Shown: positions 16,046 through 23,912 of the stretch, in pieces
Layout: every line of letters starts with the position of its first letter
How positions within the stretch are numbered: the first letter of the stretch is position 1
Origin: a virus
Virus record (IMG/VR): IMGVR_UViG_3300042400_001381
Coordinates: 1-30,772 of that record
DNA length: 30,772 nt
Direction: 5' to 3' (one strand)
Translations under genes and position numbers: made by a program
The notes under the pieces: generated by a model
What the model was told of the DNA's origin: nothing
Seen by the model: only the letters and a program-made list of their open reading frames with translations
Databases searched by the model: none

Positions 16046-18301
16046 ATGAAATATGTGCTAACTGCACAAGATTACCAATACTGGAATAGCAACGAGTCTC
16101 TACAATTAAGAAACTTAGTCGAATCTATTCCAACCAAGTTTTGGGAATCTTTAGATTCAATACAATTAACTTTCCAAGAAGCAACTTCTGAGACTCAAAG
16201 CTATCAACAGGTTCTATTAGAATCATTTGATGAAATTGAAGAAATTAATGATTCTCAACGTGCCCTATTTTTTGCAGGCATTGTTGAGGCCGGCCTAATT
16301 TCAGCCGAATCATACAAAAACGCAGTAAACGAAGCCTTCGCTGTATACGAAGGATTATGGGACACAGTTAAGAGTTTCCTATCTGCAATAACCGAAGGCG
16401 GATCAGCAATCGGGATTTTACACCTAATTTTAGATATTATAGGTTTAGTACCGGGTAGCTGGGTTGGTTTCCCAATCGACGTTGTCGCAAATATTCTAAA
16501 CGCTCTAATCTATGGAGCTAGAGGAATGTGGTTTCTTGCAATCATATCTGCGATTGCAGCGATTCCAGCAAACTACGTATTTAAAGGACTTAAATTAAGT
16601 CTTACTCCGTTTGCAAAAATTCTAGATAAACTAGGTATTGCAATCTTTAAAGCAGACACAGCCGCCGTTAAAATCGCATCAGCTGAATTAAAAGCAGCAG
16701 CCGGTGTAGACAAAGCAGCTTCGCTATCTGGCGCTTTACAGGGATTTATTGGTTTTATAAAGGGTTCGCTGGTTACGATTCTAAAAGCAGTCGGCGCGCT
16801 ATTGGGCAAAGTAGTTAGTATTGCAACATTTGGCATGGTAAAAGGCGAGAGAATTGTTAAATTCATTGAAGCTAATATCGAAGTGCCATTAATGAAAGCA
16901 GTTAAAGGTTCTGAAGAAGCAGTTATCGCTCTAAAAGAGGGAGATGCAGCACTAGCAACTGCTACTAGAACTGACGTGGCGGCAGCTGCTCGAGGTTTAG
17001 CAGCAGACGAAGTTGATTTATTGGTTAGCAAATTTAAGAAATTAGGAGTAGGCGATGGTGATCTAGTCGCAAAGGCAACAAATAGCCGAGCATTTAAAGA
17101 AATGGTCGAGGCTGGAGCACCAAAAGCTGCACAAGAAGCCTACGTAAACGCAGCAGTTGCTCGTATGGCATTTGACGATGCGATTAAGGCAACTGATAAA
17201 ATCTTAGCAAATCCACAAGCCACTAGAATTCTACAGAGAGCTGGTTGGCGAGCAGATTCCAATCTAGTTAAGAAAGCAATTAATGCCGGAGACGATGCTT
17301 CACTTGAGATAATCTTTAAAGAAATGACTGAAAATCCAGCAATTCTAAAGACATTAACTGAAGGCGAAGCTAATGTATTACGAGTATATTCAAAATACCC
17401 AAAGGACTTTATTAAGCATGGTAGACATTTTGACGATTATCTGACAACTTTGACAAAAATCGGTACGAGATTTGCATATCGCGAAAGAATAGGCAGACGC
17501 TTGCTTATATTCTTCTTAAAACAGACAGCTAAAGCCATCATGCAACATGAATGTTACAAAGAGTGGACTAAAGCAATCTCTGACGTAAATTCGGCTGATG
17601 AGTTAAAGACGCTTGCTGCGACTAAAGTCATCAATGAAGCGATTGACAAACGTAGAGATGAAGTTAGAGCACAAATTTGTAAAGAATACGGCATCAAGCA
17701 GGAAGACCTAAATGAATCAGGTAAAGCTGAATTAGAAGCATTGGTTGATTCTGCGCTAGGTAAAGCCGATCAAGCTAAATCAGATTGCGGTCTTGGTTCA
17801 GAGGCAACAAATGCAGTAACTGGTGCAAATATGTACAATCCAGGTCTATATGGCGACGATAACATGTTTGGAGAAAAGGATTTAACTGAAGAAGATTATG
17901 ACAAGTTGATGCAAACGCAGAAAACAATGTTAAAATCGTTAGGCATGGATCCAGATATCGATCCCCAACATGATATGACAAATGCTGATCCAATCGTTAA
18001 ACTCTATTTCTCAGACGTTTATGATCCTAAAGGAAAAGTTCTTAATATCAACGTCAAGGATGAATCTAGACTTGAAAAAACAGGTAGCTACTTATTGGAA
18101 AGAGGCCAAATTCGTTCGGCTGAAGAGCTTAATGATTATATGGAAAAGATTAAAAAGAGCTGGGATTCTGGCGAAGAGCTACCTGAAGTAACTAAAGCAC
18201 TTAGTGCCGCCGAAGATTCAACTAAGATTAATGAATCTGGAGATATAAATAAACAAAGTCAGTTCATGACATTTGAACAATTCAAAAACGCTAAAAAGTG
18301 A
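16046..18301 (+). CDS. Large late protein with hydrophobic hairpin (751 aa), ejected internal protein candidate
   Basis: No family is recognised firmly. Residues 118-180 are strongly hydrophobic, with a motif LILDIIGLVPGSW then a helix and GARGMWFLAIISAIAAIPA. This resembles the membrane-passing segment seen before toxin domains of polymorphic toxins (LD-x-x-G-x-[IV]PG ... ARG-x-x-x-A). A long Ala-rich helical region follows (200-450), then a charged C-terminal part that ends FMTFEQFKNAKK. It has its own late-type promoter. A protein packaged in the virion and inserted into the host membrane during ejection is a reasonable hypothesis. No enzymatic motif is seen. Confidence 0.8.
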   Translation: MKYVLTAQDYQYWNSNESLQLRNLVESIPTKFWESLDSIQLTFQEATSETQSYQQVLLESFDEIEEINDSQRALFFAGIVEAGLISAESYKNAVNEAFAVYEGLWDTVKSFLSAITEGGSAIGILHLILDIIGLVPGSWVGFPIDVVANILNALIYGARGMWFLAIISAIAAIPANYVFKGLKLSLTPFAKILDKLGIAIFKADTAAVKIASAELKAAAGVDKAASLSGALQGFIGFIKGSLVTILKAVGALLGKVVSIATFGMVKGERIVKFIEANIEVPLMKAVKGSEEAVIALKEGDAALATATRTDVAAAARGLAADEVDLLVSKFKKLGVGDGDLVAKATNSRAFKEMVEAGAPKAAQEAYVNAAVARMAFDDAIKATDKILANPQATRILQRAGWRADSNLVKKAINAGDDASLEIIFKEMTENPAILKTLTEGEANVLRVYSKYPKDFIKHGRHFDDYLTTLTKIGTRFAYRERIGRRLLIFFLKQTAKAIMQHECYKEWTKAISDVNSADELKTLAATKVINEAIDKRRDEVRAQICKEYGIKQEDLNESGKAELEALVDSALGKADQAKSDCGLGSEATNAVTGANMYNPGLYGDDNMFGEKDLTEEDYDKLMQTQKTMLKSLGMDPDIDPQHDMTNADPIVKLYFSDVYDPKGKVLNINVKDESRLEKTGSYLLERGQIRSAEELNDYMEKIKKSWDSGEELPEVTKALSAAEDSTKINESGDINKQSQFMTFEQFKNAKK
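18244..18252 (+). promoter_or_regulatory. Late promoter, exact TATAAATA, inside the upstream gene
   Basis: TATAAATAA lies within the last 60 bases of the 751-aa gene. Predicted start is near 18257, giving a leader of about 46 bases to ATG 18303. The bases after the box (ACAAAGTCAGTTCATGAC) resemble those after the box at 12286. Confidence 0.6.
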
Positions 18302-18302
18302 A

Positions 18303-19292
18303 ATGAAAGTATTTAAATCATTCGATGAGTTTATTAACGAATCAATCGTAAACGAGGAAGTTGCTGATAAGTTTAAACTTAAAGTCGATACTCCAAATGC
18401 AAACGCTGGAGAAATCGCTGTCTTTAAGGTCGTATTACGAGAGCTCGATCCACAGGCCAGCATGCCTCAATTAGTTGCAAACTCTGCAATGGCAAAGCCA
18501 GAATTTAAGAAATTCGCAGACGACGCAACATTAATTGCGTTTATGATGATTAACAAGGAGAGAGATCCTGGATTTTTAACACCACGAGACCTACTTAAAG
18601 GTTCAATTATCTTTAAGAAAGCAGACGGTTATGACAAAACTAAAGCTCAGCCTATCGCAAAAGTTGGCGATTTCGCTATTTACGATGCAAATTCTGCAGA
18701 GTTGATGAAAGCTGGAGACAAGCAAACTGCTGAAGAAATCAAAAAGGATATCGAGGAAATTAAAAAGGATCCAGTCCTAGTTCCAAAACCTGAAGAGAAA
18801 AAACCAGGCAACCCAGAATACGTTGATGTTGAAAACATTGAAGCGGATGCTGACGTAATCGCGTTCTTAAAATCAAAGTTACTTAATGGCGAAGCTGTTA
18901 AGTTTAGCAAGTCTAGCACAAAGATCGTTGAGATAAAAGCAACTCAGACTTTGGTTACTAAGTTCAAAAGAGCTGATAAAAAGACCGAATGTGGAGCTTC
19001 AGTTAAAGTAAGAAATTCAGGAGTTGACGGCATTTACGGTAATGGTACAGCAGACGGTCTTGGTTTATTGACTAAGAGCGGTGCTTCACAAAACAGCATC
19101 ACAGCAGATCTAATTGTTGATATTGCAAAATGGTGTAAATTAAATGGCCTAGATAAAGCAGCAGTTAAGAAGATCTTTGACGAAACTAAGCTAGACGATA
19201 ACAAACCTACTCCAGCGCCAGCAGGAGAAGTTAAATACTACTTTGTAAATAAGGGCTGGACATACACACCGGAAACAGATCCATACAAATAA
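18303..19292 (+). CDS. Late protein with capsid-targeting-like leader (329 aa)
   Basis: The start is set at ATG 18303, one base after the previous stop; an upstream in-frame start would overlap that gene. The N-terminus MKVFKSFDEFINES looks like the capsid-targeting leader of T4 internal proteins, which carry an EFIAEA-type end and are cut there by the prohead protease; FINE|S fits the [LI]-x-E|[AGS] rule. The C-terminal half contains VDGIYGNGTADGLGLL, which faintly resembles the DG-[IF]-[FY]-G-x-x-T turn of peptidoglycan-binding domains. A packaged head protein is the working idea. The rest is unrecognised, with a Lys/Glu-rich linker in the middle. Confidence 0.8.
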   Translation: MKVFKSFDEFINESIVNEEVADKFKLKVDTPNANAGEIAVFKVVLRELDPQASMPQLVANSAMAKPEFKKFADDATLIAFMMINKERDPGFLTPRDLLKGSIIFKKADGYDKTKAQPIAKVGDFAIYDANSAELMKAGDKQTAEEIKKDIEEIKKDPVLVPKPEEKKPGNPEYVDVENIEADADVIAFLKSKLLNGEAVKFSKSSTKIVEIKATQTLVTKFKRADKKTECGASVKVRNSGVDGIYGNGTADGLGLLTKSGASQNSITADLIVDIAKWCKLNGLDKAAVKKIFDETKLDDNKPTPAPAGEVKYYFVNKGWTYTPETDPYK

Positions 19293-19315
19293 AAACTAAC
19301 AAAATTTGATTCCTA

Positions 19316-20728
19316 ATGAAAAAATTAGATCTTTCAAAATACGCATTGATGCTTGAGAATAATGCATTCGTCGTTGAAGCGACTCCATCCGCTGCTACAA
19401 AAGCGGCTGCAAAGTCTCTTGCTACCCCAGTTGATACTGATACTGCTGGTTTAAAAGCGATCAAGGCAATTATCAACGATCCGACGGGCAAAAAGCAACA
19501 ATATGATTCAATCATTGGTCAATTGGAGCCATTTATTCTAAGCCAAGACGTAAACTTGAAAACTACTCCGCTAAAATTTAAAGAAGGCGAAATTGATTAC
19601 GAAGTAATCGTTAACAGAGCAGTTGACCCAAAGGGTAATTACATGGTATGGTTCGATGAAGACGGCACTAAAATTCTAATTGACGGCCTCGATATGAACT
19701 TCTTAGCGACTCAATTTAGAAGAGGAGTTGAAGGAACCTCAGTGTTTGGTCTAAATTTTGGAACAGATGAAGATAAATTAGCAGCGATTGCTGGAGCAAT
19801 TCATTCAACTGCCGCAGGTGCTAATGCAAATCCAACTGTAATTTTCGATGCTTTAAATAAAGCATACACAGCTGCATATCAAGAAGACATGTATGCTGCA
19901 CTCGATGGAGAATTTACCGGTAGCCCGGACGCTTTTGCTAGAGCACTATATGGTCAAGAAATTACCGAAAAAGACATTCAAACTGCACTAGGCGTTGATT
20001 TCCTTCAATCACTAGCATTAGATGTAGTTATCGGAGTTGCAACCTTCGGAGTCGGAGCTGCAGCTAAAGGATTATTTACTGGAGCTAGAGCAATTAGAGC
20101 AGCAGGTGCAGTAAATAAAATCAGCGGAACGGCCAAAGCATTTAGATCAGGTTTAGCAGGTAATGCGACTGGTGTTGGAATTAGAGGAGGCGCAAACGTT
20201 GCAACTCTTGCAGCTGGCGCAGCCGATGCAAATTTAGCAAAGAGCGGTTTTTCAGCAATCACAGCAGCAGGTAATGCCGCTAGAACTGGTGCAGCAATTG
20301 GAGCCGGAGTCGGTGCAGGTGTTGCAGCCGGTCAAGGAATTAGTGCAGCCACTTCTGACGTAAATACACAGGGTGGTCAAGCAATCGATGCTGAAGCTGC
20401 TGCTTATGCATACTGTACTCAAATTAGAGAAGTTGCAAAAGGTTATACTGATGGAGCCGATGAATTACAAATTGCGTTTATGATTTTAGCATTGAACGCT
20501 CAGTCTGCCCAATTAGTTACTTCTACTTGGAGCAAAAATTTTGGAGACGAAGGCGAATTCTATGAATATTGTGTTGCGTCAGAATTGAGCGGAGATTTAC
20601 TATCACTAGTTAATGGTTATTGGGCAGGTATTACTGGTACTGGTCCATTAGCTGATGAAGCTTCAAAAATCAAAACCAATATGAAGAAGGGAGCTGCTCC
20701 AGCCCAACCTGAAAAGAAAGAAGAATAA
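19316..20728 (+). CDS. Late protein with glycine-zipper membrane segment (470 aa)
   Basis: 470 aa, family unknown. The first 200 residues are soluble. From about 222 to 345 the sequence is Ala/Gly-rich and hydrophobic (LALDVVIGVATFGVGAAAKG) and ends in a glycine zipper at 325-341 (GAAIGAGVGAGVAAGQG), a pattern of membrane-inserting proteins. The C-terminal tail is charged. No exact late promoter precedes it (the gap has only ACAAATAAAAAC), so it may be read from the 18244 promoter. It is followed by an intrinsic terminator. Like the 751-aa protein, it could be an ejected, membrane-inserting virion protein. Confidence 0.8.
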   Translation: MKKLDLSKYALMLENNAFVVEATPSAATKAAAKSLATPVDTDTAGLKAIKAIINDPTGKKQQYDSIIGQLEPFILSQDVNLKTTPLKFKEGEIDYEVIVNRAVDPKGNYMVWFDEDGTKILIDGLDMNFLATQFRRGVEGTSVFGLNFGTDEDKLAAIAGAIHSTAAGANANPTVIFDALNKAYTAAYQEDMYAALDGEFTGSPDAFARALYGQEITEKDIQTALGVDFLQSLALDVVIGVATFGVGAAAKGLFTGARAIRAAGAVNKISGTAKAFRSGLAGNATGVGIRGGANVATLAAGAADANLAKSGFSAITAAGNAARTGAAIGAGVGAGVAAGQGISAATSDVNTQGGQAIDAEAAAYAYCTQIREVAKGYTDGADELQIAFMILALNAQSAQLVTSTWSKNFGDEGEFYEYCVASELSGDLLSLVNGYWAGITGTGPLADEASKIKTNMKKGAAPAQPEKKEE

Positions 20729-20749
20729 TATTACAAATTTCATAAATAG

Positions 20750-20780
20750 ACTAGAGGGAGCGATCTCTCTAGTTTTGTTT
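20750..20780 (+). terminator. Intrinsic terminator closing the late block
   Basis: Arm ACTAGAGGG (20750-20758), loop AGCGAT, arm CTCTCTAGT (20765-20773) with one G-U pair, then TTTTGTTT. It lies 22 bases after the 470-aa gene and just before the bS21 promoter. Confidence 0.8.
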
Positions 20781-20807
20781 TATGGGATCCGTATTCAAAA
20801 AATAGAG

Positions 20808-20813
20808 TATAAT
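20808..20813 (+). promoter_or_regulatory. TATAAT promoter, probably leaderless, for bS21
   Basis: TATAAT in the context AGAGTATAATATA ends seven bases before the ATG of the bS21 gene. With normal -10 spacing the transcript would begin at or next to the start codon. No SD is present. It is isolated from upstream by the terminator at 20750. Confidence 0.65.
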
Positions 20814-20820
20814 ATAAAAT

Positions 20821-21015
20821 ATGATTATTGTAGACATTTCGAAATTTAAAAACTTGGACCAAGCGCTTAAAGCCTATAAACGAAAGAGCGATAAAATGGG
20901 CACAGTTAGAGAACTTAGAAATCGTCAAGAATTTGTAAAGCCGAGTGTAAAGCGCCGCGAAGAAATCAAAAAGGCAAAGTACATTCAAGCAAATTATCGA
21001 AAGACTGATGATTGA
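20821..21015 (+). CDS. rpsU: Ribosomal protein bS21
   Basis: 64 aa, the usual size of bS21. The family pattern is clear: LDQALKAYKRKSDKMG at residues 12-27, then VRELRNRQEFVKPSVKRREE at 29-48, matching the ALK-x-[FY]KRK-x-x-K-x-G and ELR-x-R-x-x-F-x-KPS-x-x-[RK]RE core. The end KAKYIQ is like that of Bacteroidota bS21, including a tyrosine at residue 54. bS21 sits beside the 16S rRNA 3' end on the 30S platform and affects start-site choice. Phage-encoded bS21 has been described in other large aquatic phages. It overlaps the Nudix gene by eight bases and is transcribed from a probably leaderless promoter. Confidence 0.93.
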   Translation: MIIVDISKFKNLDQALKAYKRKSDKMGTVRELRNRQEFVKPSVKRREEIKKAKYIQANYRKTDD

Positions 21016-21484
21016 GAACTTTGAAAATTTTATTGCAGAAAACAAGCGCTCTAAATTTGGAGCAGCTGGCATTGCGATTATTTGGGGAACCAAAATACTA
21101 TTAGTTCATCCAACTGGCGGTAGCTGGCAAAAACGAACATTAGGTATTCCCAAGGGATCAATTGAAGAGGGCGAAACCGAGTTGGAAGCAGCTCTGCGTG
21201 AGACGTTTGAAGAAACTGGAATTCAGTTAAGAGCAGATCAACTCGAACCAACAATCCATTCAGTAATTGTTTACAGTCACAAAGATAAAAAACCAGTCGG
21301 CACCATCTTCTATGCAATCTGTCGAATTGAAGATCCGGCTGAGATTGGATTGCCTGGCGACCGTGTACCTAAGACTCAATTGCAACTCGAAGAAGTCGAT
21401 TGGGCCGGCTTTATGGAAATTTCCGAAGCCTATGAGAAGATGATATATTCTCAATTAATTATTTTAGATAGAGTTAAAGGCTAA
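21008..21484 (+). CDS. Nudix hydrolase
   Basis: 158 aa with a full Nudix box at residues 50-72: Gly50, Glu56, Arg64-Glu65, Glu68-Glu69, Gly71, so it should be active. Nudix enzymes cleave nucleoside diphosphates linked to another group, such as oxidised dNTPs, ADP-ribose, Ap4A or the 5' end of RNA. The segment LGIPKGSIEEGE (KG before the box) resembles diadenosine or (di)phosphoinositol-polyphosphate Nudix enzymes. It overlaps bS21 by eight bases, so the two are co-expressed. Its N-terminus MIENFENFIAEN resembles the leader of the late protein at 18303, but this may be chance. Confidence 0.93.
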   Translation: MIENFENFIAENKRSKFGAAGIAIIWGTKILLVHPTGGSWQKRTLGIPKGSIEEGETELEAALRETFEETGIQLRADQLEPTIHSVIVYSHKDKKPVGTIFYAICRIEDPAEIGLPGDRVPKTQLQLEEVDWAGFMEISEAYEKMIYSQLIILDRVKG

Positions 21485-21511
21485 ACCTTTTGCCAATCCG
21501 TAGTAAAATCT

Positions 21512-21519
21512 TATAAATC
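21512..21519 (+). promoter_or_regulatory. Possible late-type promoter variant (TATAAATC)
   Basis: TATAAATC differs by one base from the late consensus and would start transcription about five bases before ATG 21530. It lies in the 45-base gap after the Nudix gene. Single and degenerate, so weak. Confidence 0.35.
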
Positions 21520-21529
21520 ATTTCAAAAT

Positions 21530-22036
21530 ATGGACAATACACTAGAGTCACAAGTTCTTGACGAGCAAACTGTACAAAATGAAACTGTTGCTGGCGAAGC
21601 ATCAGAACCGATCGAAGATCCAAAAGCTGAGCTAGATAAACTCATTGAGTTAAGAACTGGCCTCTTTGATGTTAATTTGGATGCAGAAGACCTAAAATGG
21701 CTTAAGAATTCTTGCAATTCTAAGTTCTCATTCAAAGGTCCAAACGATGCATTTATGCTAATTAATGCATACCTTGGACTAGATGCAGCTTTGCAGAATA
21801 TGCCAAAGGGCAAAGAAGCAACTAGCGTTAAATTAACCGCAGCGACGGTTGAGGCACTCGCAGTATTGGTAAATCGTTACGAAGGTTCAGGCATCGGGCC
21901 TGCACAAAAGATCTTTAAAGTTGCAGTATCTCTGCAGCAAGTTATCTCGGTTATGAGAGAGCTTGACCAGCAAATCAATGCAATTGAACAGGCACTGCAT
22001 GCACAAAACGAGCCACAAACTGATCAGGAAGGCTAA
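21530..22036 (+). CDS. Hypothetical protein (168 aa)
   Basis: No recognised family. The N-terminal 35 residues are acidic and likely disordered; the rest is helical (DKLIELRTGLFDVNLD, VEALAVLVNRYEGSGIG, FKVAVSLQQVISVMRELDQQ). It stands alone between the Nudix gene and a strong intrinsic terminator. The acidic tail and helical body would suit a small regulatory or virion protein, without further support. Confidence 0.75.
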   Translation: MDNTLESQVLDEQTVQNETVAGEASEPIEDPKAELDKLIELRTGLFDVNLDAEDLKWLKNSCNSKFSFKGPNDAFMLINAYLGLDAALQNMPKGKEATSVKLTAATVEALAVLVNRYEGSGIGPAQKIFKVAVSLQQVISVMRELDQQINAIEQALHAQNEPQTDQEG

Positions 22037-22058
22037 AGATTATTGAATTTTTATTCTT

Positions 22059-22088
22059 AAGAGGGCAGACTATCTGCCCTCTTTTTTT
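22059..22088 (+). terminator. Strong intrinsic terminator
   Basis: Perfect ten-base arms AAGAGGGCAG (22059-22068) and CTGCCCTCTT (22074-22083) with loop ACTAT, followed by T through 22088. It closes the bS21-Nudix unit and insulates the ligase operon. Confidence 0.92.
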
Positions 22089-22102
22089 GTATATTAACCT
22101 GA

Positions 22103-22108
22103 TATAAT
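22103..22108 (+). promoter_or_regulatory. TATAAT promoter, probably leaderless, for the ligase operon
   Basis: TATAAT in TGATATAATATTC has a TG two bases upstream of the box and ends eight bases before the ligase ATG. The predicted start lies within about two bases of the ATG. No SD is present. Confidence 0.6.
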
Positions 22109-22116
22109 ATTCAACT

Positions 22117-23409
22117 ATGGATAATTTTGAATTAATCGCGCAGTTTATCGATGAAATGAAGGCTACTTCATCGACCAACGACAAGAAAGAAATCATCAAA
22201 AAGTATGATTCTCAATACTTTAGACAAATCCTAAAGTATACATATCATCCTTTCAAAAAATACTATGTAACTTCAGACAATCTGAAAAAGCATCCGGAAC
22301 TAGTATTTGATTGTTACGATACTCTATTCCAATTATTAGATGGTCTGAATGAACGCCGGATCACTGGCAATCATGCAATTGCCGCTGTGAATGGTTTTAT
22401 TGCAAAAAATCAAAATCACGCAGATATCATCTATGATGTGATTGACCGCAACCTAAAAACTAGGGCAACAACGACTTTAATCAATGCTGTCCTGCCCAAT
22501 ACGATTCCAACGTTTGACGTTGCTTTAGCCATGCCATACGACGAAAAGACAAAGAAGAAAGTCGATTTCGAAAAGGATACTTGGTTTATGAGTCGTAAAC
22601 TTGATGGAATTCGTTGTATTTCAATTTTTGACGAGGCTGGCAAAGTCAAATTCTATTCAAGAGCCGGCAATGAATTTTTAACTCTGGGAGTCTTAGCGGC
22701 AGAACTTGAAACGCTAAATTTAGTAAATACTGTCATCGATGGTGAGATCTGTCTAGTTGACGATAATGGCAAAGAGGATTTTCAAGGCATCATTAAACAA
22801 ATCGGTAGAAAGGACCACATTATCCAAAATCCAATGTACTTGGCATTTGATATGCTTTCACTAGAAGATTTTCTAGATGGAACTTCAACTGAAACTTTTG
22901 GAATTCGAAATGGTAGATTGTTGTGGACTTTGACTGGCAAGGGACTAATTAGAGTTTCTCACCTAGATCAATTTAAGGTTGCCAGCGAAGACGATGTTAT
23001 TAAGTCAATGGTAACTGTTAGGCAGGAGGGTTGGGAAGGCCTGATGTTACGAAAGGACTCAACGTATCTCGGCAAGCGCTCAAATGAAATCCTAAAGATC
23101 AAAGAGATGCATGATGCTGAATATACAGTCATTGACCTTGAAACGGCGGTTCAGCGAGTTATCATTGATGGAGCTGAGGTTGAAGAATTAATGCTTAAGA
23201 ATGCAATCGTTGAACATCGAGGCAATCGAGTACAAGTCGGCTCAGGCTTTTCGTTGGAACAGCGTCGATTCTTTAGAGATAATCCAGCTGAGCTGCTCGG
23301 TAAAACGATTACTGTTCAATACTTTGAAGAAACTCAAGATCAGCATGGAAATCACTCACTAAGATTTCCAGTATTTAAAGTTTTACATGGCGACACTAGA
23401 ACTTATTGA
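22117..23409 (+). CDS. ATP-dependent DNA ligase
   Basis: 430 aa, close to T4 gp30 (487 aa). Nucleotidyltransferase motifs are all present: motif I SRKLDGIR with catalytic Lys161, motif III VIDGE (Glu210), motif IV EGLMLR (307-312) and motif V ILKIK (325-329). The C-terminal part (about 345-430) fits an OB-fold domain. It seals nicks during replication and repair. It heads an operon with guanylate kinase, an SSB-like protein and an exonuclease. The first 140 residues are a helical extension that may bind DNA. Confidence 0.95.
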   Translation: MDNFELIAQFIDEMKATSSTNDKKEIIKKYDSQYFRQILKYTYHPFKKYYVTSDNLKKHPELVFDCYDTLFQLLDGLNERRITGNHAIAAVNGFIAKNQNHADIIYDVIDRNLKTRATTTLINAVLPNTIPTFDVALAMPYDEKTKKKVDFEKDTWFMSRKLDGIRCISIFDEAGKVKFYSRAGNEFLTLGVLAAELETLNLVNTVIDGEICLVDDNGKEDFQGIIKQIGRKDHIIQNPMYLAFDMLSLEDFLDGTSTETFGIRNGRLLWTLTGKGLIRVSHLDQFKVASEDDVIKSMVTVRQEGWEGLMLRKDSTYLGKRSNEILKIKEMHDAEYTVIDLETAVQRVIIDGAEVEELMLKNAIVEHRGNRVQVGSGFSLEQRRFFRDNPAELLGKTITVQYFEETQDQHGNHSLRFPVFKVLHGDTRTY

Positions 23410-23430
23410 GTCAAATTGATAAAAGAAGAT

Positions 23431-23910
23431 ATGCATAAACGAATAATATTAGCCGGTCCTGGTGCATCAGGCAAGGACCATATGAGAAAATTACTTGAAA
23501 GTCGAGGCTTTAAATACGCAGTCAGCTATACAACTAGACCACCAAGACCTGGAGAAATAGACGCTAAAGACTATTACTTCATAACTGAAACTGAGTGTCA
23601 ATTAATGAAGGACAATAATGCCTTCTATGAGATAATTGATTTTAATGGTTGGTCTTATGGTACGTCAAATCTCCAATTCCATCGAGATGACGTCTTTATC
23701 ATGACACCGAGCGGAATTGCCCATCTCAAACCAGAAGACAGAGCTAATAGTTTCATTATGTATTTTGATATAGATGAGTCTATTCGCAGAGATCGTCTCT
23801 CAGCTCGTGTTATGCCTGGGCATTCAGTTGAGGCTAGGCTGCAAGCCGACCGAGAGCTATTCGAAGGCTTCACCGACTTTGACATAAAAATAACTGATCC
23901 TAATTTTTAA
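23431..23910 (+). CDS. gmk: Guanylate kinase
   Basis: The start is ATG 23431 (an upstream in-frame TTG is less likely); AGAAG lies just before it. 159 aa, shorter than cellular enzymes of about 205 aa. The P-loop is GPGASGKD (residues 9-16), followed by the family signature SYTTRPPRPGE (32-42), the GMP-binding residues, and DYYFIT and YGT further on. It converts GMP or dGMP to the diphosphate, feeding dGTP synthesis. T4 encodes its own dNMP kinase for the same purpose. The last position of the P-loop is Asp instead of Ser/Thr, which could affect magnesium binding. Confidence 0.9.
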   Translation: MHKRIILAGPGASGKDHMRKLLESRGFKYAVSYTTRPPRPGEIDAKDYYFITETECQLMKDNNAFYEIIDFNGWSYGTSNLQFHRDDVFIMTPSGIAHLKPEDRANSFIMYFDIDESIRRDRLSARVMPGHSVEARLQADRELFEGFTDFDIKITDPNF

Positions 23911-23912
23911 TT

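Noticed and set aside
16573-17031. Open minus-strand frame of 152 codons inside the 751-aa gene
   Set aside because: It is antisense to a well-supported gene with an Ala-rich helical region, which leaves the complementary frame open. No RBS, promoter or recognised motif.
20741-20749. CATAAATAG as a late promoter
   Set aside because: It lies directly before an intrinsic terminator with no gene following, so it is probably chance.
20740-21093. Open minus-strand frame of 117 codons over the bS21 gene
   Set aside because: It runs across a terminator, a promoter and the bS21 gene, whose identity on the plus strand is clear.
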